From the NCBI GenBank assembly GCA_028023455.1, contig JAQFVV010006270.1:4180834-4244833 (forward strand): a stretch of 64,000 nucleotides of DNA, given 5' to 3'. The translations under genes and the position numbers were made by a program. The notes beneath the pieces are model-generated. The model did not search any database, was not told where the DNA came from, and was given only the letters and a program-made list of their open reading frames with translations. Of the stretch, positions 23,585-33,822 are shown one piece after another; position 1 is the first letter of the stretch, and every line of letters starts with the position of its first letter. This DNA comes from Epiperipatus broadwayi. Lineage: Eukaryota; Onychophora; Udeonychophora; Euonychophora; Peripatidae.

Positions 23585-23845
23585 AGTTGAAGCCTGTCCA
23601 TTAAAGTTTGAGGAATTGCTATCTTAATATAAACTGAGCACTGATTGTATATATACGTGGGAGTTTATAAGCTGGGCCAATTGATGAGTGCTGATTCTGC
23701 ATGAAATACATATATCTTTTTTGCATGTGTATGGCCATGTGCATTGATTGCTTGAGATGGAGTGGAGGATAAATGGACTGAAAAATCCTGAGTTCAAAGT
23801 TTTCTAATTACATATTCAAGGACATTCAGTATAAGCAAATTACAT
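23585..23845 (+). mobile_element. family B fragment, copy 2
   Basis: It matches the right arm of the 41 kb hairpin: 'gcctgtccattaaagtttga', 'ctatcttaatataaactgag', then CTGATGA... with TTGATGAG-TGCTGATTCTGCAT-GAAAT (hammerhead-like with CTGATGA changed to TTGATGA), and 'tgagttcaaagttttctaat' at the end. Confidence 0.75.
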
Positions 23846-23970
23846 ACTAATTTGAATTTAATATTATCTATTGGGTAAAAAGTCAAGACTAATGTGGTAT
23901 TTTCCATTACTTCTTCATTGCAGGATAACTTATTTAAAATGTCTTCACTGGTGCTTTTGTGGTACAATAC

Positions 23971-24574
23971 TGTTATGTATTTGTTGTGTTTGGTTAGGCT
24001 TGCAGGTTCGTTTCCAAACCATCAGATACAAAAAGAACAACTATTCAGCAATTAATATGTATACTTTATTAGTACAAAATATATACACACGTTAGTTAAA
24101 CAAATGAACAAATACAGTTGATAGACTTCAATGCTGAGATAGTCATGTGGAGTATGGAACTTGCTTCCAGCTAATCATTAGCCTGCGTCATGAGTTCTGG
24201 TAAGACTCTTCCAGCTATGTAGTTAGCTTGCCTCGAGTCATCTCTAGTTCAGATGTAGCAGTTTTCAGTCCATAGGTGGGCTTGCCTCACTGCATTGGAT
24301 GTCTCAATAATTACTAGATAAATACCTTTGCTGATGGCAGAAGGTTTAATGGAGAGCATGTTCTGTCGTTCAGGTTAACAGAAGTAATTGCTTTCTGCCT
24401 TGCCTCCAAAAGGCTGACTATTTAAAGGCAGATCCCCTACCTTATTGGTAACACACGAATTCAGTGTGCGAACTCCAGTGAAGGTTTTAATCCCTTTGGA
24501 TATCAACAGGGTGCTAGCCAATCAGGCAAGGAATCTGAAATAGTCCACTTCTGAAGGCAGGGTCAGATATGACA
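23971..24574 (-). mobile_element. probable solo LTR, 604 bp
   Basis: On the minus strand the segment begins TGTCATATCTGACC and ends ATACATAACA, so it has TG...CA ends. CCTTTAAATA at about 24427-24418 could be a TATA box. AATAAA at 24070-24065 is a polyadenylation signal, followed by a U5-like end. GC content is much higher than in the flanks. The five flanking bases are AATAC and GTATT on the plus strand, which are reverse complements of each other and not a direct repeat, so the exact borders or the duplication are uncertain. No similarity to the Gypsy element at 37-40 kb was noticed. Confidence 0.6.
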
Positions 24575-24825
24575 GTATTCCTTCTCGCTCTATTTAATTT
24601 TTTTTCTATTCTAGTTTATAAATTTATTCATCGGCATTTTTCAGCACATGTACTTGTGGATGAAACATTTTTTTAGCTCACAAATCGCTTGAAAGATAAC
24701 TGTTGTTTTTCTATGTTTATTTTAATTTTCAATTTCTTTCAAATATTGTTATGGTATTGCTTCTTGTTTTTCTTGTATATTTCAGGCATGAATTACGCTA
24801 TAACATACAAATAAATATATATAGC

Positions 24826-25020
24826 TATATAATGAGGAATGTCAAAAGCACAAAACCGGTCTGGGTATAGGGATTTCTGAAAAGCTTGCTAAGAGCTATT
24901 GACACACTCATTATATAATATTTGTAATGCAAATTTATTAAATTAAGTCACATTTGAATATTTGTAATGCAAATTTATTAAATTAAGTCACATATGACTT
25001 TACTTCCTTGCGATAGCTCA
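24826..25020 (+). mobile_element. family L fragment, copy 2
   Basis: It shares 'gggatttctgaaaagcttgctaag'-type sequence (first 20 bases 'gggatttctgaaaagcttgc') and the 'atatgactttacttccttgc' end with the 59 kb copy. It is internally deleted. A 40-base unit, 'tttgtaatgcaaatttatta' onward, is tandemly duplicated at 24918-24998. Confidence 0.6.
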
Positions 25021-25136
25021 TGTTTTGTTGATAAACTTATGATTAGAATAGAAAATATTTCGTTTATTGAACTACAAGAGTATATTGCTTTCCAACACAC
25101 ACATATTTCTAACAGAGACACTTTTATATTCTTACT

Positions 25137-25755
25137 TCTATATAAAATAGTTTTCTGGGTTTAAATCCACTTAACATCTTGGGTTTGAAATAAAAAAGAC
25201 CACTTTTACTTCAACAATAAACCTCAACAAAAGAGCTATTATAGGGTTAATGCAGAAAACGTATTTAGCCTCAGGGAATCTGTCAATTAGTAGTAATTGA
25301 TAGTTTCCTGTCAATATCAAAGCAAAAGTTATCTCTGTGTACATGGATAAAATCAACTTATTTCTGTTCTTTAATTAGAATAACAATCTATGCATTTCAA
25401 CATATACAATTCTCTGGAGAAGTTAAAAATATTATTTGCAGAATGTCAAGAAAATTAATTTTCCTTCACATTTTCACATCTATATAAAATTGTTTTTTGG
25501 GTTTAAATCCATTTAACAATTGGGTTTAAAATAATAAAGGATTTATTTTTACTTCAATAATAAACTTCAACAAAAGAGCTATTATAGGTTAATGGAGAAA
25601 ACTTACATAGCCTTAGGGAATTAGTAGTAATTGATAGCTTCCTGGCAACATCAAAGGCAAAGGTTATCAGTGTTTACATGGATAAAACCTTTTTATATCT
25701 GTTCTTTATTAGAATAATAATCCATAGAAAATATTTAATTCAACATATATATAAA
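25137..25755. repeat. tandem segmental duplication, about 342-bp period
   Basis: The segment 25137-25406 recurs, diverged, at 25479-25755: 'gggtttaaatccacttaac', 'caacaaaagagctattatag', 'agtagtaattgatag' and 'tacatggataaaa' occur in the same order. The small ORFs inside show no domain. Confidence 0.8.
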
Positions 25756-25875
25756 TTAAGATTATTGTATAAACAAAATTGTAAGATAATAATATAATTA
25801 TTAATAATAAATTAAGAAGACATATTTACATATATTTAACTGATTGTGTGTTCACTCATGCATTCAAAAACAAGA

Positions 25876-26055
25876 TTAAGACAAATGACCAATAAAATTT
25901 CTACTCAGACTAAAGAATTTATGAAGAAAAGAAGGAATAAGAAGATATACAAAAACGATGCATTAAAAAGGATTGAATATCCCAAATTTTGTAAAATGGT
26001 GTGGATAAGAGTTGAAAATGATATAAGAAAGTTACAATTGCTGCAAGAAAAAAAT
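25876..26055 (+). mobile_element. RTE LINE internal fragment
   Basis: It encodes TKEFMKKRRNKKIYKNDALK, nearly the same as the endonuclease-RT linker of the RTE at 57.07-57.25 kb. Both the 5' and the 3' parts of the element are absent, which simple 5' truncation cannot explain. The frame ends at 26056. Confidence 0.8.
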
Positions 26056-26650
26056 TAAACAAGCATGAATGATCAGCATTTGAATGGCTATTTGAGTCTA
26101 CTTGGAAAAAAAAATTGTTTATCCAGTTTCAGCCCCACTTTCAATCATTGAAGAACTTAACAATAAAAAAATGAAGGTGGTTAATTAAGAAAACTTCTAA
26201 CTTTCTGCTCCCAATATTCATAAATGTGTGAGCAGCAAACATAACATATAACTTATCATCTTACAGAAAATTTCCTATTACCATTGACTCAGTATGAATT
26301 ATATCAACCTTGACGAAGTTCCAACTATTACTAAGCAATATATTGTACCAATATCCTTACAATGTAATGAAAATATTTATCACAATAAAAACATAAAATT
26401 ACCATTGGAGTCACAAACAACATTAATACTATCCTAATTATTATTATTCCTCAGAAAATACCTCCCTCTTTTAAAACTCTCTCAAATATTTTTCCCTGTA
26501 AAATATTATTCTAATAGAAGTTAACCTAATATATAATTAATATTTCAAATAAGATTATTATCATTATAAACTCATTTATTTTCAATAAAACTTTTAACAG
26601 TATAACATTTAAGATAAAATCCACTAAAAGGTGAAAACCCACTCAAAGAT
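26056..26650. other. AT-rich spacer
   Basis: No recognisable feature. Confidence 0.35.
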
Positions 26651-26742
26651 AATGCGTTGGTGGCATAAAGGTTAGCATAGCTGCCTTTCAAGCAGTTGCC
26701 CTGGGTTCACTTCCCGCCTGATGCTTTGTCATATAAAAAAAA
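26651..26742 (+). mobile_element. tRNA-derived SINE copy 6
   Basis: GCGTTGGTGGCATAAAGGTT, GCTGCCTTTCAAGCAG (anticodon arm shortened), B box GGTTCACTTCC, GCCTGATGCT, then 'ttgtcatat' and an A-run. Confidence 0.82.
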
Positions 26743-26790
26743 GAAAGATAATATTTTTTAAAAAATAACATTTCTCATATCATGAAAAAT

Positions 26791-26863
26791 ATTAAAACAG
26801 GCCTGTTTTAACAACAGTTATACACAAGCATAAGAGGAGGTAGTCATGTGATGTTTATTGGCT
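26791..26863 (+). mobile_element. family A tail insertion, 73 bp
   Basis: Only the tail side of family A is present: 'acaacagttatacacaagca' to 'gtcatgtgatgtttattgg', with a small AAACAGGCCTGTTT hairpin at its start. A 13-base duplication, TATCATGAAAAAT, lies at 26778-26790 and 26864-26876. It shows that the tail is the anchored end and that truncation occurs from the other side. Confidence 0.85.
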
Positions 26864-26975
26864 TATCATGAAAAATGAATAAACATTTCCCTAATATACC
26901 TCTTTTTTTTAAATAAAACACTATACTAAGCAATATTTTTATAATAAAATATAATCTATAATATGAAACTCAAAC

Positions 26976-27210
26976 AAGCATATTTTGCTGATAGAGGCAA
27001 CCTTCCAAACCACCACACAAGATAGCGACTTTTATAAGTGGACTTAAACAGTGGAAAAAACAACTACTCCATGCTTCCAAATCAAGATGCTTCAGATTCA
27101 CCTATATAAGTGGACATTTAGGTTAAAGATAAGATGGCTGTTCTTATCTTTATAAAAGTTACTATCTTGTGTGATGGTTTGGAAGGTTCCCTCTATCGGC
27201 AAAAGATACT
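26976..27210. mobile_element. hairpin element, family D copy 2
   Basis: Arms 'ctgatagaggcaaccttcc' and 'ggaaggttccctctatcgg', extending into 'acaagatagcgacttttata', pair across about 100 bases. The inner part has 'aagataagatggctgttctt', like families C and D. No target duplication was recognised. Confidence 0.7.
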
Positions 27211-27329
27211 TGATTATTACAAAATTTTAAAGCGCGTTGAATACAGGTTAAAGCCTTTTTAAAGTATGAACTATTTATCTGAATTTCTATATTTACACAC
27301 ATTTAACCAACTCTTTGTCTATGAATCAT

Positions 27330-27960
27330 GCATTTAACTATATATCTATTATTTTAAACATCCATCAATCTACCCATATGTCTACCTCTGTATCTTTTAT
27401 CTATTCACCCATCATTTTATCCATGCATTCATTTACATATCTATGTATTTATATATTTACCTATCTATTTTTTATTTACATATCTATTTTTTATTTATCC
27501 ATCAATCAATATATTCATTGATCAGTATTTCTGTCCATCCATTTATGTATCTATTATACTTCTATCAAGAAATTCATCCATGTACCCTCCTCTGTACCTA
27601 TTTATCCAATTATATTTCTGGTTTTCTATCTATCCATTTATCTACCCAACCATCCATCAATCAATATATTCATTGATCAGTATTTCTGTCCATGCATTTA
27701 TGTATCTATTATACTTCTATCAATCAATTCATCCATGTACTCATCTTTATATCTACTTATCTATCCAACTATATTTTTGGTTTTCTGTCTATCTATTCAT
27801 TTATCTATCCAGCCATCCATCTACATAATTAGATAAAAGCAATAGGAGATAGGCAAATAAATAGACACATAAGGGGATAATATGTAGGCATATAGAAAAG
27901 TAGATAGAGAGATGAATAGATTATAAATAGCTATATAGATGGATGTGTAAATGGAAAAGC
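27330..27960. repeat. CTAT/CATC-type array with strand switch
   Basis: Diverged tetranucleotide repeats (CTAT, CATC, TTAT on the plus strand) run to about 27830. From there the same motif type appears as its complement (ATAG, GATA) to about 27960. Within the first part a 155-base block is duplicated (about 27499-27653 and 27654-27810). ORFs rich in Ile, Tyr and Ser here are artefacts. Confidence 0.9.
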
Positions 27961-27972
27961 ACATAAACAAGC

Positions 27973-27976
<4 letters not shown>

Positions 27977-28006
<30 letters not shown>

Positions 28007-28010
28007 CTAT
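27977..28010. repeat. (TA)n microsatellite
   Basis: An uninterrupted TA run, followed by 'ctatatatatgtatg'. Confidence 0.95.
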
Positions 28011-28079
28011 ATATATGTATGTAAATACTTGAATTACTAAGACCTTTCATATGTGCATTATATATGAATTGTCATGAGA

Positions 28080-28328
28080 GCCTTCATATATATATATAAA
28101 ATAATCCCAGTGCACAATGCTATACTGAAATAAATATACAAATATTAAGCATTAAATCACCCCACATGGTTAAGAAATCCAGTATCGCCTTCTGTGAACT
28201 AATATATAAATACATTGGAGTTCGTATTTCAAAATGTATAAACTCTAATGTATTTATATATTAGTTCACAGAGGGCAGTACTGCATTTCTTAACCATGTG
28301 GGGTGATTTAATGCTTAATATATATATA
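28080..28328 (-). mobile_element. hairpin retroposon, family G
   Basis: Nearly perfect arms of about 78 bases (28143-28220 and 28240-28320), 'attaagcattaaatcacccc' outward, surround a short loop. The left side adds about 63 unpaired bases. TGTCATGAGA at 28070-28079 and 28329-28338 may be a 10-base target duplication. Confidence 0.75.
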
Positions 28329-28339
28329 TGTCATGAGAC

Positions 28340-28905
28340 CATTATAGTATATATAAATCATCTAAATTAAAAAAAAAACAAATAGATAAAAGATAAAATG
28401 CAAAAGTAACCAAAGTCATTTAATCTAAAAATTCATTACAAGTGTCACTGCTGATAACTCAGAGAATGATAATAACTATAAAATACTTAATTTTGATATG
28501 GCATTATAGATATAATCAGCAAAAAAACAGATCACATGTATGCATGAGTATATAAGTATTTCTGATTGAATAATAACATATGCAAGAATTTGAAGCAGTA
28601 AAGGAAAACTGAAAGTGGATAGAAACCAATCCCTATCTTGGATGAGAATGATATAATGTAAGTTATCAGAACTATCAACATTGGTTAAAAAAACTCAGAT
28701 GGTGATACTTCTACAATACTGCAGATATATTACCCATTAAATGAGACTTGGAGTATATATTTGAGCTAGTGATAATGTCTAAATTAATAAATAATTAGTA
28801 AAAATCATCAATAGATTTCCATAAGAGATTTGTATCACAATTGTGAATGAAGAAATTTTGAAACGTTTTAATTAAACTATAGTAATTTGCTAAATATATA
28901 TTGGA
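28340..28905. other. AT-rich spacer
   Basis: No recognisable feature. Confidence 0.35.
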
Positions 28906-29025
28906 CAAATGATGAATTGTGCAAGAGATAATAATCTGGGCTGACTGATGAGTGCTGGTAGCACGAAACGAGCATCTTAAAAATCATTAATCTTTTTCAC
29001 ACGTCTTTGATCATCTTGTGATGGA
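28905..29025 (+). mobile_element. family B fragment with intact hammerhead-like core
   Basis: CTGATGA at 28945-28951, a 5-bp stem GTGCT/AGCAC with loop GGT (28952-28964) and GAAA at 28965-28968 make an unmutated hammerhead catalytic core. Downstream, 'cattaatctttttcacacg' matches family B. I could not find a convincing stem III partner with a cleavage triplet in this copy, so activity is doubtful. Confidence 0.7.
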
Positions 29026-29029
29026 TAGA

Positions 29030-29460
29030 AGTTTGGAATATATTTAAATAAATAGCAGATAGTAATTAATTTATGCTGCAGAATCCTTTTTCTTCTAATA
29101 TATGTCTTTGATATATATAAAATAAAGGCTATTATTTTTTATTTCAAAATAAATACATAGAGTCCAATTAAACAATTATAAATAAATGTAGTGATTTATG
29201 TAACATTTGAATTATTTATTATTAAATAATATTAATAAATTTCTAATAACAATAAACACGTATTTATAAAAAAGGAAGTATTTTGGCAGTAAGGAAACAA
29301 ATAAATTTTCATTTTGTTCAAAATTTCATATTGTTTTTTAGCAGATAAATATTCTTGCTACTAATACGGAGTTAACTTTATGCCTGATATTATGTTTGTT
29401 AATTTCAAAAAGATTTACATAAAAGACTGTAATTAAAACAGCAAAATAATTTACAATCTT
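29030..29460. other. AT-rich spacer
   Basis: No recognisable feature. Confidence 0.35.
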
Positions 29461-29465
29461 TTCAT

Positions 29466-29592
29466 TTAAATTATTTATAGGGGGTTTGAACTCAGACTTT
29501 CAAGCTCCCCCCTTTCCCCAGTCATCCAATATATCTCATACGACTGATAAACATAACCACACACATGTGAATAAGATCAATGACCTCCAAAT
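29466..29592 (-). mobile_element. family B end fragment
   Basis: 'gggtttgaactcagactttc' through 'acacatgtgaataagatcaa' matches the tRNA-like terminal end of family B in minus orientation. Confidence 0.7.
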
Positions 29593-29756
29593 TATTATAA
29601 ACTTAACTAAAACGGTCAAACATTTAGGTATGATAGCAAAATATTTAATGTATATCGTTTAAACATTAAATATGTTATCAAATTTTATTATAAAATACCA
29701 AAAATTTAAAACTTTTTATCATTAAAATGCAGTAAAAGTAATTTATTTTTATTGTG

Positions 29757-30030
29757 TATCATCATCATCCTCATTTTCAAACATTATCAATCCACTGAAG
29801 AATGAAGGTCTCTCGAAGTTCAACCCATTTTCTCCAATCTCTAGCTTTTCTTCTCCATATCGCCCCAATATACTTCCTTATTCCATCCATCCATCCATCT
29901 CATATGTGATCTTTTTCTAGGTCTTTTTACAATCTCTTGGAATCATATTTAAGATTTCAACCGTCTATCTATTATCATCTCTTCTAATGTCCAGCCCAAC
30001 TCCATTTCAATTGCTTAATTCTTTGAATGA
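29757..30030 (-). mobile_element. RTE LINE, 5'-truncated 3' tail copy
   Basis: The minus strand carries the end of the RTE ORF: the coding equivalent of GHISRRDDN, KRPRK and the QWID region, then the TGATGATGAT tail, seen as 'tcatcatcatcc' at 29759. It is diverged and frame-broken. Confidence 0.85.
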
Positions 30031-30350
30031 CGCCAGTGATTATAATAATAATTAAATTTAAATTATAATGCATATTTATGCAATAATTTCAACATATATT
30101 TAAATATCATTATAAAACACAAACAGAAACAGCTAATGAGCTTATATTTAATTTGCATAAATGCAGTGATGAATAATAATAAATCTTAAAGATTATAATT
30201 CAGTTTTAAAATAAGTGTATTTATAAAATAAAGACTATATTTACAGGATTTTTAAGAATCAATTGAGAGTACGTGTATACTAAATAAGGTGAACTAACAT
30301 GCTAATATTTTAGGATTTCCCCCTGTTTTTGATTTAATGTTTATAAAATA

Positions 30351-30479
30351 CACAGAGGCTAAACTCTCCATACAGTAGTGCCACTCAGTGCAAGCCATAG
30401 TAATCAATGGATGCACTGTATGGAGAGTTTAGCCTCAGTGTAAACAGATTGCGTAAGCATAAAGAATGGTGATCATGTG
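30351..30479 (+). mobile_element. family A retroposon, copy 5 (short hairpin form)
   Basis: A 129-bp insertion carries 'gaggctaaactctccatac', a short body, the inverted 'gtatggagagtttagcctc' and then the family tail. ATGTTTATAAAATA at 30337-30350 and 30480-30493 is the target duplication. The hammerhead block is absent. Confidence 0.88.
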
Positions 30480-30493
30480 ATGTTTATAAAATA

Positions 30494-30843
30494 TATATTT
30501 GAGACTATTGTGTGTCCTGATTTTCAAATATTCATAATTTTTAGTGGTCATATATAGATAATAAATTATTGATATTTCTTAAAAATTGATGAAAAAACTA
30601 TATCTTCTTGTTGCTTCTTGTTCAAGATATGTGTAGTATATAAAATAATATGAGGAGAATGTTTTATAAAAATAAGATAAAATTCTAATATTGTAATATT
30701 TTGCAAATGTTAGAAAATAATTCTAACTGAAAGGATGTGTTTTTTTAGTCATCTGTTCTAAAATCAGTAGTACCAATCTGGGTCACTCTAACACTAAATG
30801 AATGAATATATACATCACTCTAAAATTATCAATATATAGTAAC
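30494..30843. other. AT-rich spacer
   Basis: No recognisable feature. Confidence 0.35.
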
Positions 30844-30857
30844 AATAAGCAATAGTT

Positions 30858-30963
30858 GTCTTGCATTGGTGGTCGAGAGGTCAGCGCGACTGCCTTGCAT
30901 TTGCAGGCAGTTGCCCGGGTTCGCGTCCCAGCCGATGCTATGACACTTAAAAAAAAAAAAAAA
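30858..30963 (+). mobile_element. tRNA-derived SINE copy 7, best preserved
   Basis: GCATTGGTGGTCGAGAGGTC, anticodon stem CTGCC/GGCAG around TTGCATTTGCA, B box GGGTTCGCGTCCC, AGCCGATGCT closing the acceptor stem with GCATTGG, then ATGACACTT and a long A-run. The 14-base duplication AATAAGCAATAGTT is at 30844-30857 and 30964-30977. The cloverleaf ends resemble tRNA-Gly. The element is a tRNA-like unit plus a few bases and poly(A), with no SINE body. Confidence 0.92.
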
Positions 30964-31104
30964 AATAAGCAATAGTTTAAAATGTTTACTGCTAACGGAT
31001 ATTTGAATAAATTCTTCTCTTTGAAAAAAACTAATTTATAACATATATTAATCGTTAAAATTTATCTTTCCTATTGCATTGCCAAATCCATATAATATTA
31101 ATAA

Positions 31105-31250
31105 CATCTATATTCTTTATTACTTTTACAATGTTTTTTTACAACCTAATATGACAGTTCTGAAGAAGACTGATGGGGCAATCAAAACTGTTATATTAGG
31201 TTGTAAAAAAAAACAAAAAAACATTGTAAAAGTAATAAAGAACATAGATT
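31105..31250 (+). mobile_element. hairpin element, family N (hammerhead-like)
   Basis: Arms 31108-31160 and 31187-31246 pair along 'acaacctaatatgacagtt' and its complement. Between them is CTGAAGA (31160-31166), a stem GA-TG/CA-TC and AAAAC, a degenerate hammerhead-like core similar to family F. Frames across it are not called as genes. Confidence 0.7.
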
Positions 31251-31254
31251 ATAT

Positions 31255-33155
31255 AATCATTAAAATTCACGGTAAAAGCTTATTTTTGCTTTTAAAAAAC
31301 AAACAAACAACAAATAGCAACATAACAATAAACAAAACTGATGTAATTTTATTATTTGGAATCCAGAAAAAAATTTTTTTTCACAGAGACAATGCAAAAT
31401 AATTACAAAATGACTTAAATTGGCTTCAGACGCTTGGCAAGTTATCATTTTTGTTTTGTTTATTAACTGTCATATATTTTTATTTCTAAAAAAAAAAAAA
31501 ATAATTATTTGACAAACAGAGCTAATTAATAAGAGCAAATTCAAAGATAATTTGATGATGCAATAATGAATATCTTCTCTTTATTGCTGAAGTCATGTAT
31601 AAAAAGATACTAAAAAAGAGAATATATACCTTCATATTTCTAATTCCGCCCCTCCCCCTTTTAATCTGTCTTAAACACGTTCTATTTTTTCTTACTATTT
31701 TATTTCTTTGCTACTTTTCGTCTAATTTAGACTTCTAAAAATGATGTAAGAGCTGGAAACTAATTTTTAAAAATTGTAAAATACAAAAGTAAAAACAATT
31801 TATTTCTAAAAATAAATAAATCAGTCTAAACAGAGGAATTAATAAAGTCAATATAAATAAATAAACATTTTATTTATTTGATTATGCATCCTTTTAAAAT
31901 AATTAAGATTTGCTTTAACCATTTTTCAATTAAGATAAGTGTAATCAAATAATCAATCAAGTTAGATGGTCTTTTGTTAAACACTACTAAGAGAAAAGTT
32001 CAACGTCTACAGAAGAGAAGATACTTTTCTATCAAATAACTAATTCAAAGGGCAGAAAGTTGCTTTTTGAGAGGCTTATTTTTAATAAAATGAACTTTAT
32101 CATTGAAAAGTTTTTATCCCTTACTGATAAAGTAGATCATTTGATCAAAGATTTTAGTCAATATGGAGAATGGACTATAATTGTTTAAAGAGTCAAGTAA
32201 GGTCTTTGACTAAGAGTCAAATAAGCTCTTTGGGTAAGAGTGAAGTAAACTCTTTTAATATCAGAACATTTTAATGATTATCCATATCAACTTTTTAATT
32301 TTATCTTTAGTAGCTAAAAATGTTAATGTGTTGTAAATAATATTTTGTATTTTAAATAGTATTTAAAAATAATATTTAATTCTTTAATATGTACTTGAAT
32401 CTCTTACTTATAATAATAATTAATCATTGCCACTCAGAAACTAGTTATCAATGATAAATTATCTTTTAATTAGCAATTTCTGATGTACATATTATTTTAA
32501 AAATTAAAAGGATTCTTATTTAATATACTCATTATGTGTGTTTTTGTATTGTAATGGTTTTCCACCAGAAGAGGGGAAACACATCTCACTATGTTGGAAC
32601 TAGGGTCTTGAGGTAGGATACTGTGAATGACGCGATGAAGTCCCTAACCTATGATTATATCTACTACTAATGGAATAGCTCTAAGTTTACACATTAAATT
32701 TAGATAAAATTTGGGCTAGTTCATCCATACCTCACCCCTCTTTTGGATTCCATTATGCCTCAGTATTCAAACACAGGAAAATAGTTGCACTCAGCTATCT
32801 TCAGGGATCAAATTTAAACTAGGTAGTAACTACCGCACCTCTGGATAGGTTTCAATTAAAGATCTATCTAATCATATTATTATATTGCCATATAAGAATG
32901 AAATGTGTGTGAGAGTATATATATATCTGGTTATAAGTTAATGAGTGAAGAGGTAAAATATTTTAATAAACTAGAAACCAATGTAATTTAAATCAAGTTA
33001 ACATTTATTAATGACAAAATAACAATTAAAAAAAACTCTTTAACATGATGAAAAAAATTTATAAATGTATGTGTCAAGAATGCATTTTTACCATATCAAT
33101 AATTAATATATTCACTATTCCAACCCTTAATCCATGGTAGAAGTACATAACAAAA
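31255..33155. other. AT-rich spacer, one 27-bp triple repeat
   Basis: At about 32190-32262 a 27-base unit ('agagtcaaataagctctttg') occurs about three times with changes. At 32545-32870 there is less AT-rich, unassigned sequence that could be a SINE-like relic. No gene was recognised. Confidence 0.4.
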
Positions 33156-33168
33156 CACTAAATATTTA

Positions 33169-33809
33169 AAAAGGCAAAACTTACTATACGTTTTACCACA
33201 CACACCAAGCTAGAGTAATTAATGGATGCCAGAAGACATGAATAAAATCCCCATCCAGTGCCTACTCATCCAATATTCCCAGAATAGTTTCTAGCTTGTG
33301 GCCTTCGTCAGTGAGGAGCCTCGGATCTGAGAGCACTGCACCTAGATCTTAGGATCTAATGCAACCCTCCAACAGACACCTTTTATCTCCATTTAACTAC
33401 AAAACTATGAGTCTTAAACTGAAAACACCTTAATGTTTTCAAACCCAAGCCCATTAGCTTATATAGTCATATGGGTCTGAACTCAATTCAGTACCCATAC
33501 ATTTTGGTGTCATTGGTTCTTTAATAAACATAGCCACCACTATCATATTAGGCAAAATTGGTTTTAAGCCAATAAACATCACATGACTACCACCTCTTAT
33601 GCTTGTGTATAACTGTTGTTAAAACAGGCAAAACTTATTATACGTATTGCCACACACACCAAGCTAGATGGGAATTTTATGCACAAGCCTTCTGGCATCC
33701 ATTAATTACTCTAGCTTGATGTGTGTGGCAATACATATAGTAAGTTTTGCCTGTTTTAACAACAGTTATACACAAGCATAAGAGGTGGTGGTCATGTGAT
33801 GTTTATTGG
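33169..33809 (+). mobile_element. family A retroposon, copy 6 (unit plus hairpin)
   Basis: A full forward unit (33169-33590) is followed by a hairpin of two tail ends (33567-33809), whose arms of about 97 bases begin 'ccaataaacatcacatgac'. The hammerhead block is on the minus strand near 33285-33320 (reads GACGAAGGCCACAAGC). CACTAAATATTTA at 33156-33168 and CACTAATTATTTA at 33810-33822 differ by one base. Confidence 0.83.
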
Positions 33810-33822
33810 CACTAATTATTTA

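Noticed and set aside
27315-27828. Three overlapping frames rich in Ile, Tyr, Ser and His
   Set aside because: They come from the CTAT/CATC array. The 155-bp duplication explains why two look alike.
8588-30963. The tRNA-like units as functional tRNA genes
   Set aside because: They have damaged acceptor or anticodon arms, A tails and target duplications, and lack T-run terminators, so they are SINE copies.
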